Source: Bacteroidota bacterium
GTDB taxonomy: Bacteria > Bacteroidota > Ignavibacteria > UBA10030 > UBA6906
Assembly (NCBI GenBank): GCA_030835135.1
Contig: JAUQWO010000071.1
Coordinates: 1 to 64,000 of the forward strand
Reading direction: 5' to 3'
DNA: 64,000 bases
Shown here: in pieces, positions 34,078 to 44,349 of the stretch
Layout of the letters: each line of letters begins with the position of its first letter
Position numbering within the stretch: the first letter of the stretch is position 1
Notes under the pieces: model-generated
Database searches by the model: none
The model's input: only the letters and a program-made list of their open reading frames with translations
Told to the model about the DNA's origin: nothing
Translations under genes and position numbers: made by a program

Positions 34078-37000
34078 TCATTGCTCCCCGCCGCGGGTCT
34101 GGAGGACCCACTTTGCTATCGTGGCACCCAGGAGTGCCGGCTGCACCGGCTTCGCAAGATAGTCATTCATTCCTGACGCGAGGCAGCGCTCCCGGTCGCC
34201 CTTCATGGCGTGCGCGGTCATGGCAACGATCGGGATCACCGCATTCTTCTCCCCCGCCTCGCCTTTCCTGATCCTCTCCGTTGCTTCGAACCCGTCCATC
34301 TCCGGCATCTGGCAGTCCATCAGGATGAGATCGTACGGGACCGTCTGCACGGCATGGATCGCCTCGACGCCATTGGCTACCGCATCGGCCCGGTACCCCT
34401 GCTTGCGCAGGATCTTGAGCGCGACCATCTGATTGATGTGATTGTCCTCGACGACGAGGATCGCGGCCTTTCCACCCGTTTGAGGCGCTGCCTCCGTTCC
34501 CGGTGATCCGGTGAGCACGGTGGCGGACACATCGGGACCGGTCAGGACCGAGGCGAGGATCTGCTGCAGGCTTGCGCGTCTGATGGGTTTGGACATGACT
34601 CTGACGAAGCCCGCCCGGCGGAACAGGTCGGACCTGTCGCGCTGGCCCAGCGAGGTCAACAGGATCAGTGCCGTCTCCCGGAGCAACGGGTCTTCCTTGA
34701 TGCGCTCGGCAAGTTCAACGCCGTTCATCCCCGGCATGAGCATGTCCAGCAGAGCGATCCTGTATGGCTCTCCCGCTTCGGCCGCGGCGCGCATCGCGCG
34801 GAGAGCCGATTCGGCGTCCGGCGCCTCACCGACCCTGGCCCCCCAGCCCGTGAGGAGGGTTTCGATCAGGAGCCGGTTGGTCTGGTTGTCGTCGACCGAC
34901 ATCACCTTCACGCCTTCGATCGCACTCACTGCGGCGAGGGATTGTTCCAGCGATGTACCGCGTCCCAGGACCGCCGTGAACCAGAACCGTGACCCTTCTT
35001 CCGGCCTGCTGATCACGCCGATCTCGCCGCCCATGAGTTCAACGATCTGGCGGGAGATCGCGAGTCCGAGACCGGTCCCCCCGAACTCCCGTGTTGCGGA
35101 GCCATCGGCCTGCGTGAACGGGGTGAACAGTTGTTTCTGCTTCTCCTCCGGGATCCCGATGCCCGTGTCGATGATCGAGAACTTGATGACCACCTTGCCG
35201 TTCACTTCAGCGACGCGGTCCACCTCTATCGACACGGATCCATGACGGGTGAACTTGACCGCATTGCCGCCGAGGTTCACCAGCACCTGCCGGAGGCGTC
35301 CGGCATCGCCCCGGAGCACGGCGGGGACGGACGGATCCACGACGTACGCCAGTTCGAGGTGCTTTTCGTGCGCATTGACCGCAAGCATCTCGGCGGTATC
35401 CTCGATGAGTCCGCGCAGGTCGAAATCGATCTCCTCGATGTCGAGCTTGCGCGCCTCGATCTTCGAGAAATCGAGAATGTCGTTGATGATCGTCAGGAGG
35501 TTCTCGGCGCTGGTGCGGACGATGTCCGCGTATTGCCGCTGCTCGGGCGTGAGGTTCGTGTCCATGAGCAGTCCGGTCATCCCGATCACGCCATTCATCG
35601 GCGTACGGATCTCATGACTCATGTTCGCAAGGAACTCGCTCTTCGCCCGCGTGGCATCTTCTGCGCGTTGCTTCGCCACCTCGAGGTCTGCGATCAGGCG
35701 GCTGCGTTCGGCCTCCGCCCTGCGCCGTTCGGAGACATCACGCACCACAATGAGGTCGGAGAAACCGGTATCATCGTGCACGATACCCGAGCTGAGTTCG
35801 ACCGGGACCTCCGTACCGTCCTTGCGCTGCAGGGAGGTCTCGACGATGGTGTGGGAGCTGTCGCCCTCCGCGCGCCGCAGAGCCCGCTCTTCCCACCCCC
35901 GCAGTTCGTCGCGGGCAAGGAACGTGCCGAAGGAGGCCCCATGCAGGGCCTCAGGCGGTTCACCGAGCATCGATGCGAAGCTGGAATTCGCAAGCACCAT
36001 GGTCCCATTCCGCACAATGACGATGCCATCATGGGCCCGCTCGACAACGCTCCGGTATTTCTCTTCACTCTCACGCAACGCCTCGGTGCGGACATGGACC
36101 TGTTCCTCCAGCACTGCCCGGCGAGAGCTCAGAAAGGCGATCAGGACAGTCATCAACATGGTCAGGACGATCCCTCCCGCACCCACGATCCATCCAGCGC
36201 GGACGGGATTCGCGCTGAGATATTCCACGGTCGGATGGATCGAAATAACATACGTCCGCCCGAAGAGGAAGAGGGGGCTGACAAAGGAATAGGGTTCCCC
36301 CAGACTGTCCGACCGTGCCTCCGGGGCCGGGAATTGCTCCCCGCCGGGCGATCCGGAGGTCGCAAGACGGACCGGATGGACAGGATCGCAGATATCGAAC
36401 AGCTCGACGCACAGAACGCTTCCAAACATCTCAGCTTTCGTCAGCGCCTCCCCCACTGTCACCACGGGTTTCATGACCGCCACGACAAAGCCCCGCACTG
36501 CCGGGACCCCGCCGCGCTGCGTGTGCAACCGGCCGGCCTCGTCACCGCGAACCAGCGGGTGGACAGCGATGACACCGCCCCCGGGTATGGAATCGGTGAT
36601 GAGCGTGATCGCCGGGGTCGCGGTGGAGAGCCCCGTCCGCACCGCGCGTGACATGACATCCCGCAGATCCTGGTCCGAGCCGTAATCGAAACCGATCGCT
36701 GCACTGTTTTCCTGCATCGGTTCCACGAACGCGACCGGGAAATGTTCATCGAGGACCGGAGCCGGGATCTCCGCCCCGTCCGGTGCGCGCGCGATCAACC
36801 CGTGCGAGGCGACGCCCTCTGCCCGCAACGACCGTTCAAAATTCGTGCGCTGGGCGAGACCGATCCTTGGCACCCAGGCATACGCTTCCACGGCAGACCT
36901 TCGCGTGAGCGGTGCCGCGTAGTGATTGAACTCGCCCCGGGTCACCTCCTCACTGCCTTCAAAGAACCGGGCGAGACTCATCAGTTCATTGCGGATCTCC

Positions 37001-38535
37001 CGGAACGCATCATCGATCATCGCCGCATGGGCATCGGCGAGCCGCATGAACATGGCGTGCTGCGATCGCACCTCGACGCGGTGGGCGATGAAGGCAGCAC
37101 CGAGACTCAGCAACACGCCCAGCACAGCGGTCATCACCGCCTCGATGTGACGTTGCCACCACGACTCTCCTCCGGGACCTCCCACGCGCCGCTCGATCAC
37201 TGTCGCTCCGTAGGTCAGGATCAAGACGAGCAGGAGCCCGAACACGAGAACGTACAATCGGGCGCGTGCGATCTCGCGGGACCAGGAGCCCGCGGTCGCG
37301 TCGACGCCGACCACCGCGAATACCGTCCCCTCACGGGCATCGACGACGGGCACGAAAGCACTCACGAACGTCCCGAACTCATCCTCGTAGGGACCGACGA
37401 TCCTCCCCTGGTGCGAACGGAACACCTGCATGAGTTCCTCAGGTGGATTCTGGTATACCAGTCCGGGCATGGCACGCTCCGAGGCCTGCTCTCTGCCGAG
37501 TTCAGGACCGAACACCAGTGATCCGTTCCGCAGGACGATCGTGTACACGTCATGCAGACCGAACCGCACCGCATAGTCATTCATCTGTTTGCTGACACGG
37601 GCGTACGAGGGATTGGCAGTGTCGGCCGCGGTGTAGCTCAGGGCCATGAGGCGCTCGAGGTTCAGCGTTTGTGCGATACCCGACGCGTGAAGGAAGAGCC
37701 GGTCGCGATGACTTGTATCGACGGTACCTCCGACCCACCGTGACGCAGTGAGCGTGATCACGATGACGAAGATCGCGCTGCCCTGCACCGCCCAGAGGCC
37801 AAGCGTCTGCGGTCTGGCCCGATGCACCGGACAATCCCGGTGCACGATCCAGAAGCCGACTGTGGCAACGATCATCGTGGCAGTCGGGATGACATGACCG
37901 GAAAGGCCCGGATCACCGAACCAGTGTTCCGGACCGATGGGTGTGTACGGAACGAAGATGGACGGCACCCCCTGCAGTATCCGGCTGAGCCCGTACGCCC
38001 CGAAGCTCACGGCTGCAGCCCGCAGGATGAGTCGCCGGGCCTGTGTATGGCGCTCTCCGTGATGCCAGATCTGCACCGCAGCGGCGGCGGTGCCTGTGAA
38101 CGCGACCACTCCCCAGATGATCCACACAACAAGCGGGGGCGCGAAGCCCGATGCGCCCGCAACCACAATGAGGGCCACGACCGGGACGACCGTGGCCGTA
38201 CGAGTCGAAGAGTATCCTGCGGAGGCACCATAGAGCAGGAGGAGGAACGATGCGCACGATGCAATGCCGGACGCGAGGGAGAGTTTCCCGGCATCAGGAA
38301 AACTGAATGACAACATCTCCAACCAGGCAGCAACGCCCGAAAGCACGAGGAAGAGCACGAGCACCTTCCAGAATCGACGCTCGGATGCATCTCCTCCCAC
38401 AGGCCAGGCAAGACTTCCCAACAGGAATGCCGCGAGGCCTTGCATCGCCAAAATCAGGTCACTCTGCCCGGAAACCATGAGTCCCAGTTGAACAGTGGCC
38501 GATATCAGCCCGATGGCTGATGATGATCTATGCAC
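34078..38535 (-). CDS. Double-sensor membrane hybrid histidine kinase (7-8 TM, extracytoplasmic sensor, CHASE, PAS, HisKA, HATPase, two REC)
   Basis: A 1,485-residue kinase. Residues 1-265 hold seven or eight membrane helices. Residues 265-425 look like a Cache-type periplasmic sensor ending in a helix (426-446). After a second helix (465-485) comes a CHASE domain (about 500-770, with AYAWVPRIGL and DYGSDQDLRDVMSRAVRTG) closed by a helix at 780-802. Then PAS (820-940), HisKA with His974 (NMSHEIRTPMNG), HATPase (VNLGGNAVKF, DTGIGI, GGTGLGLA), and two receivers (LLDMLMPGMNG and MDCQMPEMDG). Two separate extracytoplasmic sensors in one chain is unusual. The start is uncertain: GTG at 38535 or ATG at 38478. 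Confidence 0.88.
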   Translation of the reverse strand: MHRSSSAIGLISATVQLGLMVSGQSDLILAMQGLAAFLLGSLAWPVGGDASERRFWKVLVLFLVLSGVAAWLEMLSFSFPDAGKLSLASGIASCASFLLLLYGASAGYSSTRTATVVPVVALIVVAGASGFAPPLVVWIIWGVVAFTGTAAAAVQIWHHGERHTQARRLILRAAAVSFGAYGLSRILQGVPSIFVPYTPIGPEHWFGDPGLSGHVIPTATMIVATVGFWIVHRDCPVHRARPQTLGLWAVQGSAIFVIVITLTASRWVGGTVDTSHRDRLFLHASGIAQTLNLERLMALSYTAADTANPSYARVSKQMNDYAVRFGLHDVYTIVLRNGSLVFGPELGREQASERAMPGLVYQNPPEELMQVFRSHQGRIVGPYEDEFGTFVSAFVPVVDAREGTVFAVVGVDATAGSWSREIARARLYVLVFGLLLVLILTYGATVIERRVGGPGGESWWQRHIEAVMTAVLGVLLSLGAAFIAHRVEVRSQHAMFMRLADAHAAMIDDAFREIRNELMSLARFFEGSEEVTRGEFNHYAAPLTRRSAVEAYAWVPRIGLAQRTNFERSLRAEGVASHGLIARAPDGAEIPAPVLDEHFPVAFVEPMQENSAAIGFDYGSDQDLRDVMSRAVRTGLSTATPAITLITDSIPGGGVIAVHPLVRGDEAGRLHTQRGGVPAVRGFVVAVMKPVVTVGEALTKAEMFGSVLCVELFDICDPVHPVRLATSGSPGGEQFPAPEARSDSLGEPYSFVSPLFLFGRTYVISIHPTVEYLSANPVRAGWIVGAGGIVLTMLMTVLIAFLSSRRAVLEEQVHVRTEALRESEEKYRSVVERAHDGIVIVRNGTMVLANSSFASMLGEPPEALHGASFGTFLARDELRGWEERALRRAEGDSSHTIVETSLQRKDGTEVPVELSSGIVHDDTGFSDLIVVRDVSERRRAEAERSRLIADLEVAKQRAEDATRAKSEFLANMSHEIRTPMNGVIGMTGLLMDTNLTPEQRQYADIVRTSAENLLTIINDILDFSKIEARKLDIEEIDFDLRGLIEDTAEMLAVNAHEKHLELAYVVDPSVPAVLRGDAGRLRQVLVNLGGNAVKFTRHGSVSIEVDRVAEVNGKVVIKFSIIDTGIGIPEEKQKQLFTPFTQADGSATREFGGTGLGLAISRQIVELMGGEIGVISRPEEGSRFWFTAVLGRGTSLEQSLAAVSAIEGVKVMSVDDNQTNRLLIETLLTGWGARVGEAPDAESALRAMRAAAEAGEPYRIALLDMLMPGMNGVELAERIKEDPLLRETALILLTSLGQRDRSDLFRRAGFVRVMSKPIRRASLQQILASVLTGPDVSATVLTGSPGTEAAPQTGGKAAILVVEDNHINQMVALKILRKQGYRADAVANGVEAIHAVQTVPYDLILMDCQMPEMDGFEATERIRKGEAGEKNAVIPIVAMTAHAMKGDRERCLASGMNDYLAKPVQPALLGATIAKWVLQTRGGEQ

Positions 38536-38653
38536 ACTCCTTCAAACGCCAAAACGCCCCGTTTGGAGTGAGGCAAACATGGAGAAGCGCCCTCTCCGGG
38601 CACTCCCGCCATCAGAGGTGGCAATCAGTATGCCATTCTTGACCCATGTCTGT

Positions 38654-41600
38654 TCATTGCCCGAATTTCCATTCCAGGACTCCCGCGCACAGCCCTTTCT
38701 GGAGTTGGACCTCCATACGCAAGCCCCTCGTCCTCACCGGCGTGAACCGTACAACGTTGAACGTGTCCTTGTCCGTCGCATATGCCGTCTGCGGTTGAAC
38801 CGGGATCCACTCATCGCCCGATCGGTAGAGGATCCGCCACGAGTGCGGCACACGGGAAAATCCGTCCACCCCGTCGTCATACCAATACACGGAGCACGAC
38901 GAAACAGTTTGCTCTGCGGGAAGATCATACTGGATCCACTCTGCGGTTCCTTTATGGTCCCACCAGCTCATTCGCGTGATGCTCTCATCGTTCGATGACT
39001 TCGGCTCGAATCCATCCGCCACCGCCTCGGGGTCCTCATAGCGGTTGATATACGAATAGCTGATCGTGAATGGGATCGGCCGTGGACGCTGTGGTGGCAC
39101 CCACTCCACTCCCCGGGCATCCGTCGTGACAGTCGGGAACGATGTGATGCGAAGCCGTGCCGTGCCCATCGGCACGAGCGTGATCTGTTCTTCGGGTGCG
39201 GTGGTTCGTGCCGGACTCTTCTGCAGGGGGCCGATCAGATTCCGGTAGTCGACCTGCCATCCATCGATCCTTCGTCCGGTGGCCTTCATCACGAACGGCA
39301 ATGCGGCCGGGGTCCATGGTGTCGCTGCAGGATCCGGCGTGCGGGATTCGACAGTGAACGACCGCGACGCGTCAACAGAGTCGAGCACGAGTCCGTAGTT
39401 CCAGGGCGTCGTGGGGAACACCTCCCACTCCGGCCAGGCAGCGTTCGTGCCGTACTTCTCCCACCGTTCACCGATGCTCAGGGAGAACGTCAGTGGCCCG
39501 CGGTTCACCGAAACAGCGTTCTGGTTCTTCTCCCACCGTTGCACCTGCACGGGCATCGCGAAGGTGATCACGACCTCATCCCCCGCCGACCACAGCCTGT
39601 CGATGCGCGCGAACATGCCACCGGATGAAGGCAATGGTGTGCCGTTCCCATTGATCTGCAGCGATGCCTCTGTGCACCAACCGGGGATGCGCACATAGAG
39701 CGGGAACCGCACCGTCGTTGCAGGCGTGACACGCAACCGCACCACACCGTCGAACGGATACTCCGTCCGTTCTTCGATCCCGACAGCAATGCCATCGCCG
39801 ACGGCGGCACGGACCTGCGACGGAGCATACAGCGATGCACAGAGCCCCCCATCGCGGGTCGCAAGCCACATCTCTTCCGCGAAGTACGGCCACCCATGCG
39901 CAACGTTGTGCTGGCAGCAGCGGTACGTCTGGAACGGGCTGTAGGAGAACATCGTACCACCGTTCTGGATCCCCGGCGTCTTGAGTCCTTTGTCCAACTG
40001 CACCTGATTGGCGCACGTAAGATAGTGCAGCCCCTTGTGATCGGGCGTCAGCGCAACGGGCAACGTATTGAATGCCAGCTCTTCGCAGCGGTCCGCCCAC
40101 ACCGTGCCGCCACCGGCCCGGGTCAGCATCTCGAAGCTATGCATGAACTCCACGATCCCGCAGGTCTCGAACCCCTGACGCGGATCGATGAACCCCGGCC
40201 GGGCATTCTCGTCCGCGGCAAACCCGCCGCCCGGAAACTGTCCATATGTCTCACGGACCTGGCGATAGTTCCGCTCCGCGGCGTGCATCAGCGAGAAGTC
40301 GCGCGCGACCGGATAGTACATCGCCGGGCCGCGGAACCCCTGGGCGATGTTCACATTGTGCCAGTTGATGACCGTGGAATCCCATCGCGCCATGTTCCGG
40401 TGCATCTTCCCCGCAAGATCGAGCAGCCACGCCCGCCCGGTACGATTATACAGCCACACGACGCTCTCGATGTTGTCGCCCATCCTCAGCCTGGGCCAGT
40501 ACCCCGCCCCGAACGCACTCCCGGGAAGCGTGTTCTCCCACGCGAAGTACTTCTCCATGAACGGGATCACGCGCGGATCCGCGGTATATTCGTAGAACGA
40601 CTGCAGCACGTTCAGCATGACCATGTGCGGCCAGAGATCGGGTTTGCCTTCCAGCGACGTCAGCAGGTCACGCGGACCGAACCACCCGTCCTCCCGTTGC
40701 GAGGAGAGCATCGCCTCGATCCAGAACCGTGCCTTCCGCTGCATGGACGTGTCGCCAAGCACGTACCCCAGATCGCCATACCCTTTCAACCAGTACGGAA
40801 GTTCTTCCCATCCGCGCGACCCTTTCCCTTCCGCACTTGCCCATGCACTCGTCGACGGGTCGAGCCAGGGAGAGATCTCGGCAAGGTGGCCGACCATGCC
40901 ATCGCGCTCGATCTCGAGCATGCGTTTGAGCCATCCTTCCGCCCTGATGCTCCCGATCGGCAGCCGCGCCATCGGCGCACTGACGAGCGGCGGACGGTTC
41001 CACGGCCCCCCCGTTGCGCCCTGCGGAGGATCGATGACCGGATGCAGGGAGATGCCGTTCACGGGTGCAGGAGGCGTGATCGCGCCGCGGTTCGCAGCGG
41101 CGATGCCGCGTGCCGGCGCCTTGACCACTTTCCGGTCATAGGTCACGAGACCGTTACACTCCACCTCGACATCGGTGATCTGCGTATAGACCGCGGCGCA
41201 CAGTCCGTCCGTCTCTTTGAGTCGGCGGACCGAACCGAGGAACTGCGCGTACGTGGAGGCGAGTTCCGCCGCGTCCTTCATGCCTTTGTACCCCCAGTGT
41301 TCCCTCTGCCAGATATGTCCCGGAAGCGCGAGGCCGAGCCCCCCGAACTCGCCGAGCACGATCGCACGTGCCGGTTCGGCGATCGGTGCCGCGGGCTTCG
41401 GATAGGAATGGATGTCCATCACATCGCCGGCCTTCATGTCGGTCCACCCGCTGGCGTTGTTCACGAGGCGCAACGGATCGAGCTGTTGCACATACGCCGT
41501 GAGCCGTCCGGTGTCGTACTGCCCCCATCCTTCATTGAACACCACCCACATGATGATCGAAGGGTGGTTCCGGTGGGTCGCCACGAGTCGGTCCAGCTCC

Positions 41601-42841
41601 GTCTCAAACTGCTGCCGCGATGCGGGGGTGGTGTTGTTCGCGCTTGGCATATCCTGCCACACGAGCAACCCGAGGCGGTCGGCCCAGTAGTACCATCGCG
41701 CCGGTTCCACCTTCACATGCTTGCGCGTCATGTTGAAGCCAAGTTCCTTCGTGATCTCGATGTCGTACCGGAGCGCGGCGTCCGTGGGGGCCGTATAGAT
41801 CCCATCAGGCCAGAACCCCTGATCCAGCGGGCCGACCTGGAACACGGGTTTCCCATTGAGCATCAGACGCTGGATCCCGCGTTCGTCGCGTGACACCGCT
41901 ATCGTCCGGAGACCTGCATAGCTCCCCACCGCATCGAGCACCTTCCCCTTGCGGACGAGCGTCACCTTCAGGTCGTAGAGGAAGGGCGTCTCCGGTGTCC
42001 ATACCTTCGGAGCACGCACACCAATGGTGATGGGCGAACCCGGTGTGCCGCGGCCCCTTCCCACCTCGCGCTTGCCATCGAAGACGGCCACGGTACACTC
42101 CGCACCGGCCGTGACCCCGGAGACATCAACGGTCACGATGAACGATGATGCACCATTCCCGGTTTCGATGCGGAGGTCCCGGACCGCGGTAGCGGGCACG
42201 GGCTCACACCAGACGGTCTGCCAGATCCCGGTGCAGGGGGTGTACCAGATCCCGCCGGGTTTGCGCACCTGTTTCCCCCGCGGCTGGTCGCCCGCATCCG
42301 ACGGATCGTGGACACCGACCACGATCTCCTGTTCGCCCGACGGCTTCAACGCTTCCGTGATGTCGAAGGAGAACGGATCATAGCCGCCGCGATGCGTCCC
42401 GACGCGCGCACCGTTCACGAACACCACGGACTCCCAATCCACCGCCCCGAAGTGCAGCAGCACGCGCTTTCCCGTCCACGCCTTCGGGACGGTGAACATA
42501 CGGCGGTACCAGATCCGGTCCGCGCGCTGCATGACGCCGGAAAGTGCTGATTCGATCGGATACGGCACCAGGATCTGCGACGGGAGCTCCCTGCCGAAGG
42601 GCGGATCGTCGAGCGTGGACGGCACTTCGTATCCCCAGAGACCGTTGAGATTGATCCACTCCTTGCGCGTCATGATGGGCCGTGGATACTCCGGCAACGG
42701 TTTCGCGGGGTCCACGTTCGCCGACCATGGCGTGAGCAGAGGAGCATCGGCGGGGATGCGCCAGGTGCTGCCGGCATGACAAGTCACCGATGCGAGGAGC
42801 ACGGCAATAGCGGGCAGAAGGATGCGAGTGAGCGTGTGCAT
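38654..42841 (-). CDS. GH2 glycosidase fused to GH127/GH146-type beta-L-arabinofuranosidase
   Basis: A 1,395-residue secreted enzyme (signal peptide 1-23). Residues 40-580 are a GH2 unit: sugar-binding domain, immunoglobulin-like domain and TIM barrel with acid/base Glu437 (FNEGWGQYD) and probable nucleophile Glu498 (VLGEFGGLG). Residues about 615-1200 are a DUF1680 (GH127/GH146) domain with Glu892-x-Cys894 (FETCGIVEF) and Cys975-Cys976 (YRCCQHN), matching the zinc-thiolate site of HypBA1-type arabinofuranosidases. The last about 140 residues form a carbohydrate-binding-like domain. The two catalytic units point to galactose- or glucuronate-plus arabinose-bearing glycans. No internal stop or frameshift is seen. 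Confidence 0.9.
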   Translation of the reverse strand: MHTLTRILLPAIAVLLASVTCHAGSTWRIPADAPLLTPWSANVDPAKPLPEYPRPIMTRKEWINLNGLWGYEVPSTLDDPPFGRELPSQILVPYPIESALSGVMQRADRIWYRRMFTVPKAWTGKRVLLHFGAVDWESVVFVNGARVGTHRGGYDPFSFDITEALKPSGEQEIVVGVHDPSDAGDQPRGKQVRKPGGIWYTPCTGIWQTVWCEPVPATAVRDLRIETGNGASSFIVTVDVSGVTAGAECTVAVFDGKREVGRGRGTPGSPITIGVRAPKVWTPETPFLYDLKVTLVRKGKVLDAVGSYAGLRTIAVSRDERGIQRLMLNGKPVFQVGPLDQGFWPDGIYTAPTDAALRYDIEITKELGFNMTRKHVKVEPARWYYWADRLGLLVWQDMPSANNTTPASRQQFETELDRLVATHRNHPSIIMWVVFNEGWGQYDTGRLTAYVQQLDPLRLVNNASGWTDMKAGDVMDIHSYPKPAAPIAEPARAIVLGEFGGLGLALPGHIWQREHWGYKGMKDAAELASTYAQFLGSVRRLKETDGLCAAVYTQITDVEVECNGLVTYDRKVVKAPARGIAAANRGAITPPAPVNGISLHPVIDPPQGATGGPWNRPPLVSAPMARLPIGSIRAEGWLKRMLEIERDGMVGHLAEISPWLDPSTSAWASAEGKGSRGWEELPYWLKGYGDLGYVLGDTSMQRKARFWIEAMLSSQREDGWFGPRDLLTSLEGKPDLWPHMVMLNVLQSFYEYTADPRVIPFMEKYFAWENTLPGSAFGAGYWPRLRMGDNIESVVWLYNRTGRAWLLDLAGKMHRNMARWDSTVINWHNVNIAQGFRGPAMYYPVARDFSLMHAAERNYRQVRETYGQFPGGGFAADENARPGFIDPRQGFETCGIVEFMHSFEMLTRAGGGTVWADRCEELAFNTLPVALTPDHKGLHYLTCANQVQLDKGLKTPGIQNGGTMFSYSPFQTYRCCQHNVAHGWPYFAEEMWLATRDGGLCASLYAPSQVRAAVGDGIAVGIEERTEYPFDGVVRLRVTPATTVRFPLYVRIPGWCTEASLQINGNGTPLPSSGGMFARIDRLWSAGDEVVITFAMPVQVQRWEKNQNAVSVNRGPLTFSLSIGERWEKYGTNAAWPEWEVFPTTPWNYGLVLDSVDASRSFTVESRTPDPAATPWTPAALPFVMKATGRRIDGWQVDYRNLIGPLQKSPARTTAPEEQITLVPMGTARLRITSFPTVTTDARGVEWVPPQRPRPIPFTISYSYINRYEDPEAVADGFEPKSSNDESITRMSWWDHKGTAEWIQYDLPAEQTVSSCSVYWYDDGVDGFSRVPHSWRILYRSGDEWIPVQPQTAYATDKDTFNVVRFTPVRTRGLRMEVQLQKGLCAGVLEWKFGQ

Positions 42842-42902
42842 ACTGTGTCTCAGGATATGGAGGTGGAGATGTCGATGGTCTTCGGCAGATGGTGCGGCCG
42901 GT

Positions 42903-44312
42903 TTACCGTGTCAGTTCCTGTTCGATCTGTTCGAGCGATTTTCCCTTCGTTTCCGGCACCCGGAACCAGATGAAGACGAAGCCGGCGATGCAGATCGCGG
43001 CATAGAGCCAGAATGTCCCCGACACGCCGAAGGCGGCATTCAGGAACGGGAACGTGTACGTCAGGAGGAAGCATGCGATCCAGAGCGCCGAGACCGCGAC
43101 GGCAACGGCGGCACCGCGGATCCGGTTCGGGAACAGTTCAGAGATCAGCACCCAGGTGATGGGTGCCAGCGACATCGCATAGCTGGCGATGGCGAGGAGC
43201 ACGAACGTCACGACCACCGGGCCGGTCCAGTGGAGCAGGTAGGCCATCCCGATGAGTATATGAAAGAGACCGATCCCGGCGCAGCCGATCAGCAACAGGA
43301 CCCGCCGCCCGAAACGGTCCACCGTTCCGAAGGCGATGAAGGTGGCCACCATGTTCACGATACCGGTGATGACGATATTGAAGAGGATCGAGCTCACCCC
43401 GTACCCCGCGGTGCGGAAGATCTCCTCGGCATAGTTGAAGATCACGTTGATACCGCTCCACTGCTGGAGCACGGCGAGGGTGACGCCGACGAACAGGATG
43501 CTGCGCAGGCCGGGGGCGAACAGGTCGCGGAAGTGCACCTGCCGCACCTCTTCCGTGGCAATGGTCTCCCGGATCGTGGCGGTCTCCGCCGCCGCGTACG
43601 CCTCACCGCCGATGCGCCGCAGGACGTTCCGTGCACGGTCCACGGCGCCGTTCTTGATCAGCCAGCGCGGACTCTCGGGGATCGCGAGCGACCCGAGGAA
43701 GAAAACGATGGCGGGGATCGCGACCACCGTGAACATCCACCGCCAACCTTCCTGGCCGTTCCACGACAGACGGATGAAGTCCGCCGTTGCAGCATCGGGC
43801 ACAGGTTCGGCGATGCGCCAGTTCACGACCTGGGCAGCGAGCACGCCGAGCACGATCGTGAACTGGTTCAGCGACACCAGGCGTCCGCGCATGTGTGCGG
43901 GCGCGATCTCCGCGATGTACATGGGTGAGAGTGCGCTTGCCATCCCGATCGCCACGCCTCCGGCGATGCGCCAGATCACGAACCCGGTGAAACTGCCGGA
44001 CCACCCGGTAAGAACGGACGAAACGGCAAAGAGCAATGCCGCGAAGAGGAGGAGACGCTTCCTGCCGAACCGGTCGCTCATGCCACCCGTAAAGATGGCG
44101 CCAAGCAGACAGCCGAGGAGCGCGCAGCTGTTGGCCCATCCGCGCACTGCCTCGTTGTCGAGACCGAAATACGGTTCGAAGAACGGCTTCGCTCCGCCGA
44201 TCACCACCCAGTCGTACCCGAACAGCAGTCCGCCCATGGCAGCCACGGCAGAGATGAGCCACACGAAGCGGAGATCGAATGCTGCAGGGATGTTGTCCGT
44301 TCCTGATGTCAT
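42903..44312 (-). CDS. MFS sugar porter
   Basis: A 469-residue transporter with 12 predicted helices and the full sugar-porter signature set: DRFGRKR in loop 2-3 (80-86), PESPRWL (212-218) and PETKGKSLEQ at the C-terminus (from 453). Relatives import xylose, arabinose, galactose or glucose in symport with protons. It sits between the GH2-GH127 and GH27 genes on the same strand, with gaps of 61 and 37 nt, so it probably imports the sugars these enzymes release. Confidence 0.94.
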   Translation of the reverse strand: MTSGTDNIPAAFDLRFVWLISAVAAMGGLLFGYDWVVIGGAKPFFEPYFGLDNEAVRGWANSCALLGCLLGAIFTGGMSDRFGRKRLLLFAALLFAVSSVLTGWSGSFTGFVIWRIAGGVAIGMASALSPMYIAEIAPAHMRGRLVSLNQFTIVLGVLAAQVVNWRIAEPVPDAATADFIRLSWNGQEGWRWMFTVVAIPAIVFFLGSLAIPESPRWLIKNGAVDRARNVLRRIGGEAYAAAETATIRETIATEEVRQVHFRDLFAPGLRSILFVGVTLAVLQQWSGINVIFNYAEEIFRTAGYGVSSILFNIVITGIVNMVATFIAFGTVDRFGRRVLLLIGCAGIGLFHILIGMAYLLHWTGPVVVTFVLLAIASYAMSLAPITWVLISELFPNRIRGAAVAVAVSALWIACFLLTYTFPFLNAAFGVSGTFWLYAAICIAGFVFIWFRVPETKGKSLEQIEQELTR

Positions 44313-44349
44313 GATGGTGTTCCGGTGTCCGGGTTGTGGATGGATCGAT

